A stretch of DNA of 64,000 nucleotides from Niabella ginsenosidivorans (GTDB lineage Bacteria > Bacteroidota > Bacteroidia > Chitinophagales > Chitinophagaceae): the NCBI RefSeq assembly GCF_001654455.1, contig NZ_CP015772.1:4712001-4776000 (forward strand), in the 5' to 3' direction. The notes under the pieces were generated by a model. That model was not told the DNA's origin. It made no database searches and was given only the letters and a program-made list of their open reading frames with translations. The translations under genes and the position numbers were made by a program. The first letter of the stretch is position 1, and the number at the start of each line of letters is the position of its first letter. Below are positions 8,829 through 17,037 of this stretch, in pieces.

Positions 8829-10060
8829 TTAAACTATTGATACACTATCTGGTAGAGGTCTTGGTATGCGTGATTTTTCTTTGCCTTTCACAAGGCTCTC
8901 CAACACCAACGCCGCAGCTCCTATTAATTCTGCCCTGTACCCGATGTTGGAAACTTTTATAATGCTGCTGTTGGCCAAACGGGGAATACAATGTTCATTC
9001 ACTGCCTGCAGCACCGGGGCCAGCCAAAGACGTCCCACCTGTGAACCGCGGCCGCTTAAAATAACCATATCAGGGTTAAAAAGGTGAATTAAAATGGAAA
9101 CACCCCGCCCGATATCATACCCAGCAGCAGTCAGCAGTTTGATCACATATTCATCGCCGGACTGGGCGGCTTTTACAATGGCATGCCAGTCGTTCTCTAT
9201 AAGCCCCGTTCTGAAATCTTTTTTTAAAAAACTGGATGTGTCCTTTTTTTCAGCCCCTGCTCAGCCTTTTCTATAATTACTTTCAGGGAAGTTTCTGTTT
9301 CCAGGCACCCTCTTTTTCCACAGGAACAAAGCTTGTTGTTATCATACATGGGAATATGGCTGAACTCCCCGGCAAACCCGTTTTCCCCCCTGTACAACTG
9401 GTCATTTAAAATAAGCCCCAGGCCAATTCCCCAGCCGATGTTGACCACCATGGCATTCCTTACATTCACAGCAGCTCCAAAATGATGCTCGGCCAGCGCA
9501 ATAATGCTGGAATCATTATCAATATAAACGGGCACCCCCAGCTCCTTATTCAGATAAGCCGAAACACTGCTGTTGCTGTCTGTGGAAAGAAAAGAATAGT
9601 TGATCCCTTTCCGGGCATCAATAAAACCCGGCATGCCAATGCCTACTCCCAGTATTTTTTTCCGGGGGACCTTGGACTTTTTAAGAGCTGTTTCAATGGC
9701 GCCCTTCAGTTGGACCAGTGCATCAGGATTATCTGCCAGCTCCAGGTCAAAATGCTGGGGCGTTCCTACAGGCTTATTATCAAAACCAATAACCGCTATT
9801 CTTGTCACCATCTGATCCATAGCCACGGCTACCACATACATAGCATCCTTTTTTATAGAATACATCAGCGGGCGCCTGCCGCCGTTTGAAGGTGCCAGAC
9901 CTTCCTCCTCCACAAGGCCTTCTTCCATCAGATCGTTCAGCATTTGGGTGGTCAGCGGAATACTTTTACCAATCCGTGCGCTTAATTCCGCACAGGAAAG
10001 TGAATTAGAGTAATAAAACTCCCTGAGGATCAAATATTTATATTGCAAGCGTTTCTGCAT
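8829..10060 (-). pseudogene. ROK-family transcriptional regulator with a frameshift
   Basis: The first 278 codons encode an N-terminal helix-turn-helix (residues about 10-60) and most of a ROK sugar-kinase-like domain, with the zinc motif CSCGKRGCLET near residue 250. That frame stops at 9224-9226. The rest of the domain (DTSSFLKKDF... to the final ~105 residues ending SVSIV) continues in another frame to 8829. The frames join exactly at a run of seven A on the coding strand (plus positions 9244-9250); eight A would restore one ~410-residue protein, the usual ROK length. This may be a true mutation, slippage-based phase variation or a sequencing error. The gene heads the susCD transcription unit and is the probable regulator. 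Confidence 0.8.
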
Positions 10061-10076
10061 TAGCCAATTGTTAACA

Positions 10077-10084
10077 CAAACTTA
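10077..10084 (-). promoter_or_regulatory. Possible -7 box for the ROK-susC-susD unit
   Basis: On the minus strand TAAGTTTG matches TAnnTTTG and lies 16 bases before the regulator ATG, in a very A/T-rich stretch (10085-10140). I see no clear -33 TTTG at the right distance, so the call is tentative. Confidence 0.35.
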
Positions 10085-10247
10085 ATAAACTTATTAAAAT
10101 AATTAAAAACTTTTTTAAAAATATTTTTAATTGTCTTCTCTACTATTCTTTCCCTGATAAGAAAAAATAAACCATCTTTACGCGCTTTTTATGGAATGAA
10201 ACCCCGGCAAACAGGGGCTTTCAGCATACAAACTAAAACCCTTTTGC

Positions 10248-11477
10248 ATGAAACAAGGATCGCGTGATGCCGCTATAGGCTTTATTTTTATTACGATGAC
10301 CATTGACATTATCGGCTGGGGACTGATCATTCCGGTAATGCCGCCGCTGATCGCCGACCTGAAGCACATCAGCATTCAGGCCACCAGCAAATGGGGCGGT
10401 TATCTTATAGTAGCGTTCTCAAGCATGCAGTTTCTCTTTGCACCGTTATTGGGCAATCTCAGCGACCGGTACGGAAGAAGACCGGTTATTCTGTTGTCTT
10501 TGCTGGGTTTTTGTGTGGATTACCTGATACTGGCTTTTGCACATAACTATTCCCTTTTAATGGTGGGCCGTATCCTTTCTGGCATAACGGGTGCCAGCTT
10601 TACTGCCGCAACCGCTTATATTGCCGATATCAGCACCCAGGAAACCCGTACCAAAAACTTCGGGCTGATCGGGGCGGCCTTCGGACTTGGGTTTATCATC
10701 GGACCTGCCCTGGGCGGGCTGCTGGCCGGCTGGGGGCTAAGAGCTCCTTTCTTTGCCGCCGCCATCCTGTGCTTTATCAATTTCCTTTATGGCTATTTTG
10801 TACTGCCGGAATCTTTGAAACCCGAAAACCGCAGAACTTTTGACTGGAAAAAAGCCAACCCGGCAGGTGCGCTGCTGCATATCAGAAATTATCCCTCTAT
10901 AGCCGGCCTGGTACTTTGCTTTACGCTTATTTACCTTGCCGGACATGCAGTGCAAAGCAACTGGAACTATTTTACTATGTATCGTTTCAGGTGGACAGAA
11001 CGCCAGGTGGGCATTTCCCTGGCTATAGTGGGCATTCTGGTAGGAATAGTGCAGGGCGCCCTGGTACGGTTTACCACTCCCCGGCTTGGAAATAACCGTT
11101 CTGTATACCTGGGACTGCTTTTATATACAGTCGGGCTCCTGCTGTTTGCTTTTGCTTCCCAGGGCTGGATGATGTATGCCTTTCTGGTTCCATATTGCCT
11201 TGGAGGTATTGCAAGCCCGGCTTTACAATCCATCATTACCCAGCACGTGCCGCCCAATGAGCAGGGCCAGCTACAGGGCGGCCTGACCAGCTTAATGAGC
11301 CTTACCTCCATATTTGGCCCGTTAATAATGACCAACCTTTTCTTTTACAGTACCCAAAAAGGAACCCCGTTTTATTTTCCGGGGGCACCTTTCCTGTTAG
11401 GGGCGCTATTAATGCTTGCAAGTACGGTTGTCGCCTATTCCTTTCTCAAAAAGGAAAAACTGGTTTCCGGCAAATAA
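10248..11477 (+). CDS. MFS transporter, TetA-like (TCR/Tet family)
   Basis: This 409-residue protein has twelve hydrophobic segments and the MFS loop motif GNLSDRYGRRPVIL between helices 2 and 3 (residues ~66-80), plus the DIIGWGLIIPVMPPLI first helix typical of the Tet(A)/TCR branch. Such proteins are proton-coupled drug or metabolite exporters; the substrate here is unknown. It is divergent from the ROK-susCD unit across a 187-base A/T-rich gap, so the regulator might also affect it. The ATG at 10248 is followed directly by a short cytoplasmic N-terminus. Confidence 0.88.
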   Translation: MKQGSRDAAIGFIFITMTIDIIGWGLIIPVMPPLIADLKHISIQATSKWGGYLIVAFSSMQFLFAPLLGNLSDRYGRRPVILLSLLGFCVDYLILAFAHNYSLLMVGRILSGITGASFTAATAYIADISTQETRTKNFGLIGAAFGLGFIIGPALGGLLAGWGLRAPFFAAAILCFINFLYGYFVLPESLKPENRRTFDWKKANPAGALLHIRNYPSIAGLVLCFTLIYLAGHAVQSNWNYFTMYRFRWTERQVGISLAIVGILVGIVQGALVRFTTPRLGNNRSVYLGLLLYTVGLLLFAFASQGWMMYAFLVPYCLGGIASPALQSIITQHVPPNEQGQLQGGLTSLMSLTSIFGPLIMTNLFFYSTQKGTPFYFPGAPFLLGALLMLASTVVAYSFLKKEKLVSGK

Positions 11478-11491
11478 TAAATAACGTATGG

Positions 11492-11522
11492 CCTGCCGGT
11501 TCTGTATTCAGTAACCGGCAGG
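11492..11522 (+). terminator. Strong hairpin after the MFS gene
   Basis: A perfect 10-base stem, CCTGCCGGTT / AACCGGCAGG, with an 11-base loop lies 14 bases after the MFS stop. It has no T-run behind it, so it is either a weak or factor-dependent terminator or an mRNA-stabilising hairpin. Confidence 0.5.
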
Positions 11523-11838
11523 ATCATTCCCCAATCATAGCAGCATCTCCTTTACATAAGGGCACACAGCAGTTATGTGAGCCTCGATGCTTTCTGTATG
11601 CCCTATGCGGCGGAAAAAACCTGCAACTTTCTGTTCTTTAAAACCAATAGGCTTAACAATTCTTTTACGGGGCAATATGTAACAAATGATAAAACGCCGC
11701 GACTTACAGATACAAACGCATTTCATGATACCGGCCGGAACAAATAATGAAAAGGAACAGGTGATACAGGACTTGCCGTTTTTTTACCCGGGGAAAACCG
11801 CCATTCACCCCATTTCTCAGGCAACCCGCCACAAACCC
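11523..11838. other. Intergenic stretch without a supportable gene
   Basis: Short open frames exist on both strands (minus 11535-11726, 63 residues; plus 11686-11889, 67 residues), but they overlap each other, have no clear ribosome site and show no family I recognise. They may be remnants of a lost gene; nothing decides this. Confidence 0.4.
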
Positions 11839-11871
11839 TTTGGCACCAGCTGTAAACCCATACTATTTTTG
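11839..11871 (+). promoter_or_regulatory. Bacteroidota promoter (TTTG-N21-TATTTTTG)
   Basis: TTTG at 11839-11842 and TATTTTTG at 11864-11871 are separated by 21 bases, a good match to the -33/-7 consensus. The start codon of the secreted-protein gene is 43 bases downstream, leaving a leader of about 35 bases. Confidence 0.7.
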
Positions 11872-11914
11872 GATCAACAAAGCAATTAAATAACTAAAAT
11901 AAAAACTTTAAAAA

Positions 11915-12361
11915 ATGAAACTCTTTATTCTTACCACCGCTCTTTTGTTTGGATTAAACGCTATGGCCGCTACTGCCGATCCATCAGTAAATGAAAAAGT
12001 ATTGAAAACCTTTAATGAGGTTTTTACCAATGCCCGGAATGTGCAATGGAGCACTACAGCTGAATACAGCGAGGCCAGCTTCAGCACCGGGTCTGTTACT
12101 TCCCGTGCTATGTTTGACAACAACGGGAAACTGATCCGTACGATCCGTTATTACAAAGAAAACAACCTTCCATCCAATGTGCGTTACGAAATAAAAAACG
12201 AATACAGGGGAAAAGAGATCTATGGTGTAACGGAAGTGGCAACTGCAACTGCAACTATTTATCATCTCATTATCCGCGACAGCAAGAACATCTATAAAGT
12301 AGTGGCTGATAATAATGGCAATATTGCCCAGACAGCAAGGTTTAAAAGAGGCGATATTTAA
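11915..12361 (+). CDS. Small secreted protein, PepSY/DUF2874-like fold suspected
   Basis: This 148-residue protein has a clear signal peptide (MKLFILTTALLFGLNAMAA, cleavage about residue 19). The mature part starts with a helix (VNEKVLKTFNEVFTNARNVQW) followed by beta-strand-rich sequence with DNNGKLIRTIRYY. That helix-plus-four-strand pattern resembles small periplasmic PepSY-like (DUF2874) proteins common in Bacteroidota. Function unknown. It is monocistronic: its own promoter lies upstream and a terminator follows 42 bases after the stop. Confidence 0.75.
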   Translation: MKLFILTTALLFGLNAMAATADPSVNEKVLKTFNEVFTNARNVQWSTTAEYSEASFSTGSVTSRAMFDNNGKLIRTIRYYKENNLPSNVRYEIKNEYRGKEIYGVTEVATATATIYHLIIRDSKNIYKVVADNNGNIAQTARFKRGDI

Positions 12362-12403
12362 GTTTTGCTTCTCTCAGTCTAAAACATTTCTCATGTATAA
12401 TAC

Positions 12404-12434
12404 GGAGCGGGACATTCTTGTCTGCTCCTTTTTT
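12404..12434 (+). terminator. Intrinsic terminator after the small secreted protein
   Basis: The hairpin arms GGAGCGGGACA and TGTCTGCTCC pair with a small bulge and are followed by six T (12429-12434). It lies between the plus-strand secreted-protein gene and the convergent DUF2911 gene. Confidence 0.85.
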
Positions 12435-13068
12435 ATTTTATGACGAACGGAATTTTTGCCAGTTGGTCATCCCAGGCTACTAAAAGATCAGCACCCTGAT
12501 CGGTTCGCTTAAACACCATTGTAAAATATTCTATCCTTGGGTTTCCCGTGGTTACAGGCACAGCTATTCTTTGCAGGTCTTTTGTGCTGTCCTGCTTCAG
12601 CCCCCAATCGTCCAGGCTGCTGTTCAGAACAAAGATCCAGTTTTTTTCATGTGGGATGGCATACAGGGTGTAGCGCCCGGGATTGATCTTTTTATCGTCA
12701 AGGAGCACAGGGCGGAACACATCCAGTTCTGTAGCCTCATTAGCGCCCAGCCGCCATGGCTCTCCATATTTTAAAACCCCGTTAAACAAAGCGCGACCCT
12801 GTAAATGCGGACGACTGTAAATAACACGCATGACCGGCGGCCCGGTCATTTTACCTGCCAGTTTTCTTAACGGGTAATGAGCAGGAAAATAGCTCATATC
12901 CATTGGAGAAATATCTACCGGTTCATAGGGATTCCCGCTATTTGCCGGCAGTTGTGGCTGAATGATGTCGTTTTGCGGCGGCGCTTCTTTGCGGTCCGGT
13001 TTCCGGTTACAGGCCATAAGTTGCCATATAGCAAGCAACAGGATTACACCTCCTTTTAAATAGTTCAT
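12433..13068 (-). CDS. DUF2911 lipoprotein (copy 1)
   Basis: This 211-residue protein has an N-terminal signal with lipobox ending LMAC at about residue 20, a Pro/Asn-rich linker to ~50, then the DUF2911 domain. Conserved blocks shared with its neighbour are MRVIYSRP, WRLGANEATE, GRYTLYAIP and EKNWIFVLN. DUF2911 proteins are secreted beta-rich proteins of unknown function, frequent in Bacteroidota. It lies 9 bases downstream of a second DUF2911 gene on the same strand; the two look like a tandem duplication in which this copy became a lipoprotein. Confidence 0.88.
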   Translation of the reverse strand: MNYLKGGVILLLAIWQLMACNRKPDRKEAPPQNDIIQPQLPANSGNPYEPVDISPMDMSYFPAHYPLRKLAGKMTGPPVMRVIYSRPHLQGRALFNGVLKYGEPWRLGANEATELDVFRPVLLDDKKINPGRYTLYAIPHEKNWIFVLNSSLDDWGLKQDSTKDLQRIAVPVTTGNPRIEYFTMVFKRTDQGADLLVAWDDQLAKIPFVIK

Positions 13069-13077
13069 TAATAAAGA

Positions 13078-13638
13078 TTAAAAATTAACAGGCAAAGATG
13101 CTTTCTTTTGATCCCATTCTGCAACCAAGTTAACGTTGGTTCCGCTTTTTTCAAAATTAATTGTCAGCGATTCAACCGGCTCCTTTACATCTTCAGCAGG
13201 AACGGTAATACGCACCACATCTTTGGAGGCATCATAATTAAACGCGCCCCATGCATCGGTATCCCTGTTTATAATAAAGGTCCAGTTCTTTTCCGTAGGT
13301 ATACAATACAGGGTATACCGTCCTTCAGCAATTCTTTTACCATTGATGTTGGCCGGCATAAAGAAATCGATCTCTGTAGCTTCATTAGCCCCCAGCCGCC
13401 ATACTTTTCCGTATGGAACAATGTCTGACCCAAAGATCTTGCGGTTGTTTTTTGCAGGACGGCTGTAAATGACCCTCATGCGCAGCGGCTCATTCAGCCC
13501 TCTTATTTTTTTAGACGGATAATCAATCGGGTAATAGATCTGGTCCATAGGCGATTTGTCAACCGGTATCCAGGACTGGCTTTTTGCAGAAAAATTAAAT
13601 GCTGTAGCAATAAGGATTACAAACAGGTATTTCCTCAT
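13078..13638 (-). CDS. DUF2911 secreted protein (copy 2)
   Basis: This 186-residue protein has a cleavable signal peptide (to about NFSAKSQ, residue 21) but no lipobox Cys, so it is probably soluble in the periplasm. The DUF2911 domain fills the rest, with MRVIYSRP, VWRLGANEATE, GRYTLYCIPTEKNW and a closing LVAEWD. It resembles the adjacent DUF2911 lipoprotein strongly in order and motifs. It starts one base after the stop of the upstream AcpH-like gene, so it is part of a minus-strand run of five genes (14820 to 12433). Function unknown. Confidence 0.88.
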   Translation of the reverse strand: MRKYLFVILIATAFNFSAKSQSWIPVDKSPMDQIYYPIDYPSKKIRGLNEPLRMRVIYSRPAKNNRKIFGSDIVPYGKVWRLGANEATEIDFFMPANINGKRIAEGRYTLYCIPTEKNWTFIINRDTDAWGAFNYDASKDVVRITVPAEDVKEPVESLTINFEKSGTNVNLVAEWDQKKASLPVNF

Positions 13639-13639
13639 C

Positions 13640-14239
13640 TTATTCTGTTTTTTTCAAAAGTTCAATAAATTGTTGTTCCGCATATGGTTTCAGTTCTTTC
13701 CAGAACAGACGGTATTGTTCCTGTAAAAGTTCCATATGAGCGGTAAATAATTGTTCTGCAGGGCCACTGTCCGTTAAATATTTTGCCCGGCGTACCAACC
13801 CGGCAAAACTGTTGAAAAGCCCCCTCTGCTCCCGGTAATTGTACAACCAGTTCTGCTGCTTCATATAGTAAAACATCCGCTGAAAGGACGGAGGCAGCAG
13901 ATCAGCATACCGGTCCAGTGCCCTGTAAGTGTTCCGGGAAAAGTCAGACAGGCTTTCCCGGGAAAATTCACCGGCATCATTGGCCAGGAAATAATCATAC
14001 ACCACATCCATAAATGCACCGCTGTACAAACGGTATTCCCGGCGAAATATCTGTTTGGCCGCTATTGTGGCCGGGTGTTCATCAGTAAAGGTATCAATTC
14101 TGCGATGCAGTTGAATACCAGCCTGGATTTGCGGGGGAAATTCAAACTGTTTGGATCCCTTCACAAAATCACTGACCATATTACCCACCAGAACGGCTTC
14201 ATTATTAAATGAAAGCCGCGCGTGCGCCAGAAAATTCAT
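13640..14239 (-). CDS. AcpH-like acyl-carrier-protein phosphodiesterase family (DUF479)
   Basis: This is a protein of about 199 residues beginning MNFLAHARLSF, a hallmark of the AcpH/DUF479 family, with VGNMVSDFVKG and LHRRIDTFTDEHP following. E. coli AcpH removes the 4'-phosphopantetheine arm from holo-ACP; whether this relative does so is unproven, because the E. coli assignment has been questioned for distant members. An in-frame ATG nine codons upstream (14266) would overlap the thioredoxin-like gene; I chose 14239 because the family starts here. Closely followed by DUF2911 copy 2. Confidence 0.8.
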   Translation of the reverse strand: MNFLAHARLSFNNEAVLVGNMVSDFVKGSKQFEFPPQIQAGIQLHRRIDTFTDEHPATIAAKQIFRREYRLYSGAFMDVVYDYFLANDAGEFSRESLSDFSRNTYRALDRYADLLPPSFQRMFYYMKQQNWLYNYREQRGLFNSFAGLVRRAKYLTDSGPAEQLFTAHMELLQEQYRLFWKELKPYAEQQFIELLKKTE

Positions 14240-14256
14240 GCTGTAAAAGTAAGTAA

Positions 14257-14820
14257 TCAGCAGCAATGTTGCTTTAGCAGGTTAGCTACCTCCTGTTGGG
14301 TGCCTGCTCCTTTGTCTGTATTATACGCCTGCTGCAAAAGAGTCTTCATTTCTTCAAAACCCGCCTTTTTTTCTTTTAATGCTTCGTAAACCTTTCTAGT
14401 TGCCTCCGGGCGCGGGCCCCAGTGAAACAGATCCTTTCCCTCTTCATTCCGTACAATCAGCATAGGAATGGATCTTGTACCATTGGTCAGATACTGTTCT
14501 ATTTCCGAACCCGCATCTCTTAATTGCAGCTTAAAATCTATATGATCATTCAGCCGGCTCATTAAATACAGAATGGGCACAATATGTGCCGCATCTCCGC
14601 ACCAGGGCTCCGTAATCACTATCCATTGCAGCTTTTGCTGTATGCCTGAAACGATCTTTTTTGTTTCATCGCTCAGCGGCGCCTGTTTTAGCCATCGGTT
14701 GGACCGGGACCGGTTCATTTTTGTATACTGAAAATAGTCGGCGTTATCATAAGGTGGCTCAGCCTGTGCTGCGCTTAGTATCCCATCAAAATAATCCATA
14801 TATTCTTGAAACGTCATCAT
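14257..14820 (-). CDS. Thioredoxin-fold protein with a single active-site cysteine
   Basis: This protein of about 187 residues matches the thioredoxin_9-like family. IVITEPWCGDAAHIVPIL (about residue 75) is the active-site region, but the usual CxxC is CGDA, so only one cysteine is present. A cis-Pro loop (TRSIPMLIV) follows. It therefore is unlikely to be a dithiol oxidoreductase; a role in thiol transfer or redox sensing is conceivable. I chose the ATG at 14820 (or the next codon at 14817) because the upstream 17 codons are unlike the family. The protein ends KQHCC. It is the first gene of the minus-strand run leading to the DUF2911 pair. Confidence 0.78.
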   Translation of the reverse strand: MMTFQEYMDYFDGILSAAQAEPPYDNADYFQYTKMNRSRSNRWLKQAPLSDETKKIVSGIQQKLQWIVITEPWCGDAAHIVPILYLMSRLNDHIDFKLQLRDAGSEIEQYLTNGTRSIPMLIVRNEEGKDLFHWGPRPEATRKVYEALKEKKAGFEEMKTLLQQAYNTDKGAGTQQEVANLLKQHCC

Positions 14821-15076
14821 ATCAAATACATTTAATTCCTGGCAGCATCCGTGCACATATTTAACACACAACTTAGCAAAAATGTTTCATCTGATAACCA
14901 TACCGCCTGCTATTACTATCTGTTATGGAAATAACCGTAATAACTACAGGGGGCGTTAGCTTAATAATTATTGTTTCCGTATCGTTCTCCAAACAGTTTA
15001 CGATCGATTAACACGAATATTAGATACAACTTAAAATATAATGTACCTTTATCAGCTACTTTTTAAAATTTATAAT

Positions 15077-15574
15077 ATGGACACACTACAGCAACTGAGC
15101 GCTGAGCTGGAACAGGAATACAACATTACCAAAAAGTTCTTTGAGCTTTATCCGGATGGCAAAGGGAGTTACAAGCCGCATCCCAAAAGTTATTCATTAA
15201 GCCACCTTGTTACACATATTGTGGAAATTTTCGGCTGGCCGGGGTTTATGTTGCAAACAGAAGAGCTGGATCTTGGCAAAACGGATTATAGGCCCACTCC
15301 CCTGGATACCAAAACAGATCTGTTAGCTGCTCTTGAAAAAAACAAGGCATCCAGCCAGGAGGCGCTTCAAAAAGCTACCGGGGCCGATCTTGAAAAGAAC
15401 TGGCGGTTAGCTCATAACGGGCAAACCCTGGCTGAATGGACAAAATACAGTGCCATGCGCCATGCTTTAAACCAGATCACCCACCACAGGGCACAACTGG
15501 GAGTTTATTATCGCTTAAATGACATTCCGCTGCCGGGCAGCTACGGCCCTTCGGCAGATGATCAGCAATTTTAA
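15077..15574 (+). CDS. DinB-family (DfsB/YfiT-like) putative metal-dependent enzyme
   Basis: This protein of about 165 residues has a four-helix-bundle pattern with spaced histidines expected of the DinB superfamily: SLSHLVTHIVE near residue 42 and ALNQITHHRAQLGVYYR near 140. DinB-family proteins bind a divalent metal; some are thiol transferases, most are uncharacterised. I chose ATG 15077 (MDTLQQLSAEL) over 15041, because a -7-like TACCTTTA overlaps the upstream codons. It appears monocistronic. A second, divergent DinB protein is encoded at 37892-38410. Confidence 0.8.
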   Translation: MDTLQQLSAELEQEYNITKKFFELYPDGKGSYKPHPKSYSLSHLVTHIVEIFGWPGFMLQTEELDLGKTDYRPTPLDTKTDLLAALEKNKASSQEALQKATGADLEKNWRLAHNGQTLAEWTKYSAMRHALNQITHHRAQLGVYYRLNDIPLPGSYGPSADDQQF

Positions 15575-15696
15575 TAGCTGCAACGAAAGAATGGTAAAAA
15601 ACGTCAGACAAAGAGGGCATTTTGAGGTTATTTAACAGCATCGTCCGAATTATGGCACAGTTTTTTAGGTACATCTTCATTAACTAACTATTTTAA

Positions 15697-15900
15697 ATGT
15701 ATTCTGACATGAACAAAAACACAAGAAACGGTCTTTTTGCCCTGGGCTTAGCTGCTGTGGCAGCCTGGTATAAAATGAGTCCGGACCAGAAAGCAAACCT
15801 TAAAAATAAAGTAGCCGGCCTTGGCAATAAACTTAAAGACAATCTGAACAACCTGAAAGGACAGGTAAAACAGGGAAATTCGACACAGTCCGCTTCTTAG
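15697..15900 (+). CDS. Small membrane-associated protein, YtxH-like, unknown function
   Basis: This 67-residue protein (or 63 if the second Met at 15709 is used) has one hydrophobic segment (LFALGLAAVAAWY, residues ~13-26) followed by a basic amphipathic helix rich in Lys and Asn (NLKNKVAGLGNKLKDNLNNL). The arrangement, one N-terminal anchor and a lysine-rich soluble helix, resembles YtxH-like stress proteins. It is followed by a good terminator, and codon use looks like that of real genes. Function unknown. Confidence 0.65.
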   Translation: MYSDMNKNTRNGLFALGLAAVAAWYKMSPDQKANLKNKVAGLGNKLKDNLNNLKGQVKQGNSTQSAS

Positions 15901-15937
15901 GCTCAACTAAAACAAAAGCCTTTTAATACTGTTGTGG

Positions 15938-15965
15938 GGTTCTGTTAAACAGAGCCTCTTTTTTT
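15938..15965 (+). terminator. Intrinsic terminator
   Basis: Arms GGTTCTGT and ACAGAGCC with a three-base loop (one G-T pair) are followed by a T-run (15959-15965). It closes the small membrane-protein gene and abuts the stop of the convergent dehydrogenase-like gene. Confidence 0.82.
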
Positions 15966-17037
15966 ACAGGTTCAGCAGCAAATGCTGGCTTGCCGTAAAA
16001 ATATCCCTGAAAATACGGTTAATAGTAGTGTCGTTCTGTGTTGCCGCTACACCGCAATAAGGATACAATTGCACCACCTGCGCCCTTGATGCCCGGGCTA
16101 GCCCGCGGCTGAACCGGCTTACCTGCTCCAGTTGATGTTCCGGAACAGGCCGTCCGGCAAGTGTATGTTCCCATGCTTCAGCAACAGCAGCAAAAAATGA
16201 TTGCCGCAGCCGGCTCAGATCATCACAGGCTGTTATCCGGAGCTGCTCTATCCGGCTCATCTGTTCTGTGCTCAGGGTTCCTGAGGCCGTTTTATATTGC
16301 AGCAGTTTTTCCAGCTCATCCAAAAAGTGCTGTGCCATGCCCAATGTGTTCACAGCAAGGGTGGCTTCAGCAAACTGTAAGAATGGGAATTGATAAACAG
16401 CACCGGGCAGGGTGGTTTGCAGGGGGTCGATCATAAAACTGCGTTCTTTTGCAACAAACAGGTCAGATACACTGAAACTATCACTGGCAGTGGCTTTCAG
16501 CCCCATGGTATTCCAGTCTTTATGAAGCGTAACTTCCTCACGCAGGAACAGAAAAGAGCGATACAGGGGCGCTCCTTTATCATTCAGTACAGGCTTTCCA
16601 TTCCTTTCAATCCTGCAATTGGCTGTAAAATGGGTACAGTAAGGAGCTCCGGTTGCATATTTCCAGTTGCCGCAAACCAGGTACCCTTCTCCTGTTTCCC
16701 GGGCAGTGCCGGACAATGCACCGCTTCCTCCAAAGCAAACTTCCGGATCCCTAAAAACAGGCCCGGTTACAGCCGGTGAAAGATAGCCCGTAAACAGGGA
16801 AGCCCCTGCACATAAGGTTACTGTCCACCCAAGACTTCCGTCGATACGTGCCAGAGCCTCTTCCATTTCCAGCCCCTCGATCAGTGTCAGTTCCAACCCG
16901 TTCTGAGACCGGGGCACAAACAGCTTCAGCCATTTTTCCTTATAAATAATATCAAGCTGTCCGGGTAAAAACACACCCTGTTCATCAGACAGCTTTGCTA
17001 AAGTCTCCAACGGCTTTTTTATTTCCTGACGAATCAT
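15964..17037 (-). CDS. Acyl-CoA-dehydrogenase-like flavoprotein, co-transcribed with pnuT
   Basis: This protein of about 357 residues has the acyl-CoA dehydrogenase fold: an N-terminal helical part, a central beta-domain (GTARETGEGYLVCGNWKYATGA, about 125-150) and a C-terminal helical bundle. No clear catalytic glutamate of true acyl-CoA dehydrogenases is visible, and the sequence is closer to the flavin-dependent monooxygenase side (HsaA/DszC-like). The start at 17037 lies 53 bases inside the end of pnuT, so the two are translationally linked and both lie behind the TPP riboswitch. Its substrate is unknown; the context suggests something connected with thiamine or a thiamine precursor. Confidence 0.8.
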   Translation of the reverse strand: MIRQEIKKPLETLAKLSDEQGVFLPGQLDIIYKEKWLKLFVPRSQNGLELTLIEGLEMEEALARIDGSLGWTVTLCAGASLFTGYLSPAVTGPVFRDPEVCFGGSGALSGTARETGEGYLVCGNWKYATGAPYCTHFTANCRIERNGKPVLNDKGAPLYRSFLFLREEVTLHKDWNTMGLKATASDSFSVSDLFVAKERSFMIDPLQTTLPGAVYQFPFLQFAEATLAVNTLGMAQHFLDELEKLLQYKTASGTLSTEQMSRIEQLRITACDDLSRLRQSFFAAVAEAWEHTLAGRPVPEHQLEQVSRFSRGLARASRAQVVQLYPYCGVAATQNDTTINRIFRDIFTASQHLLLNL

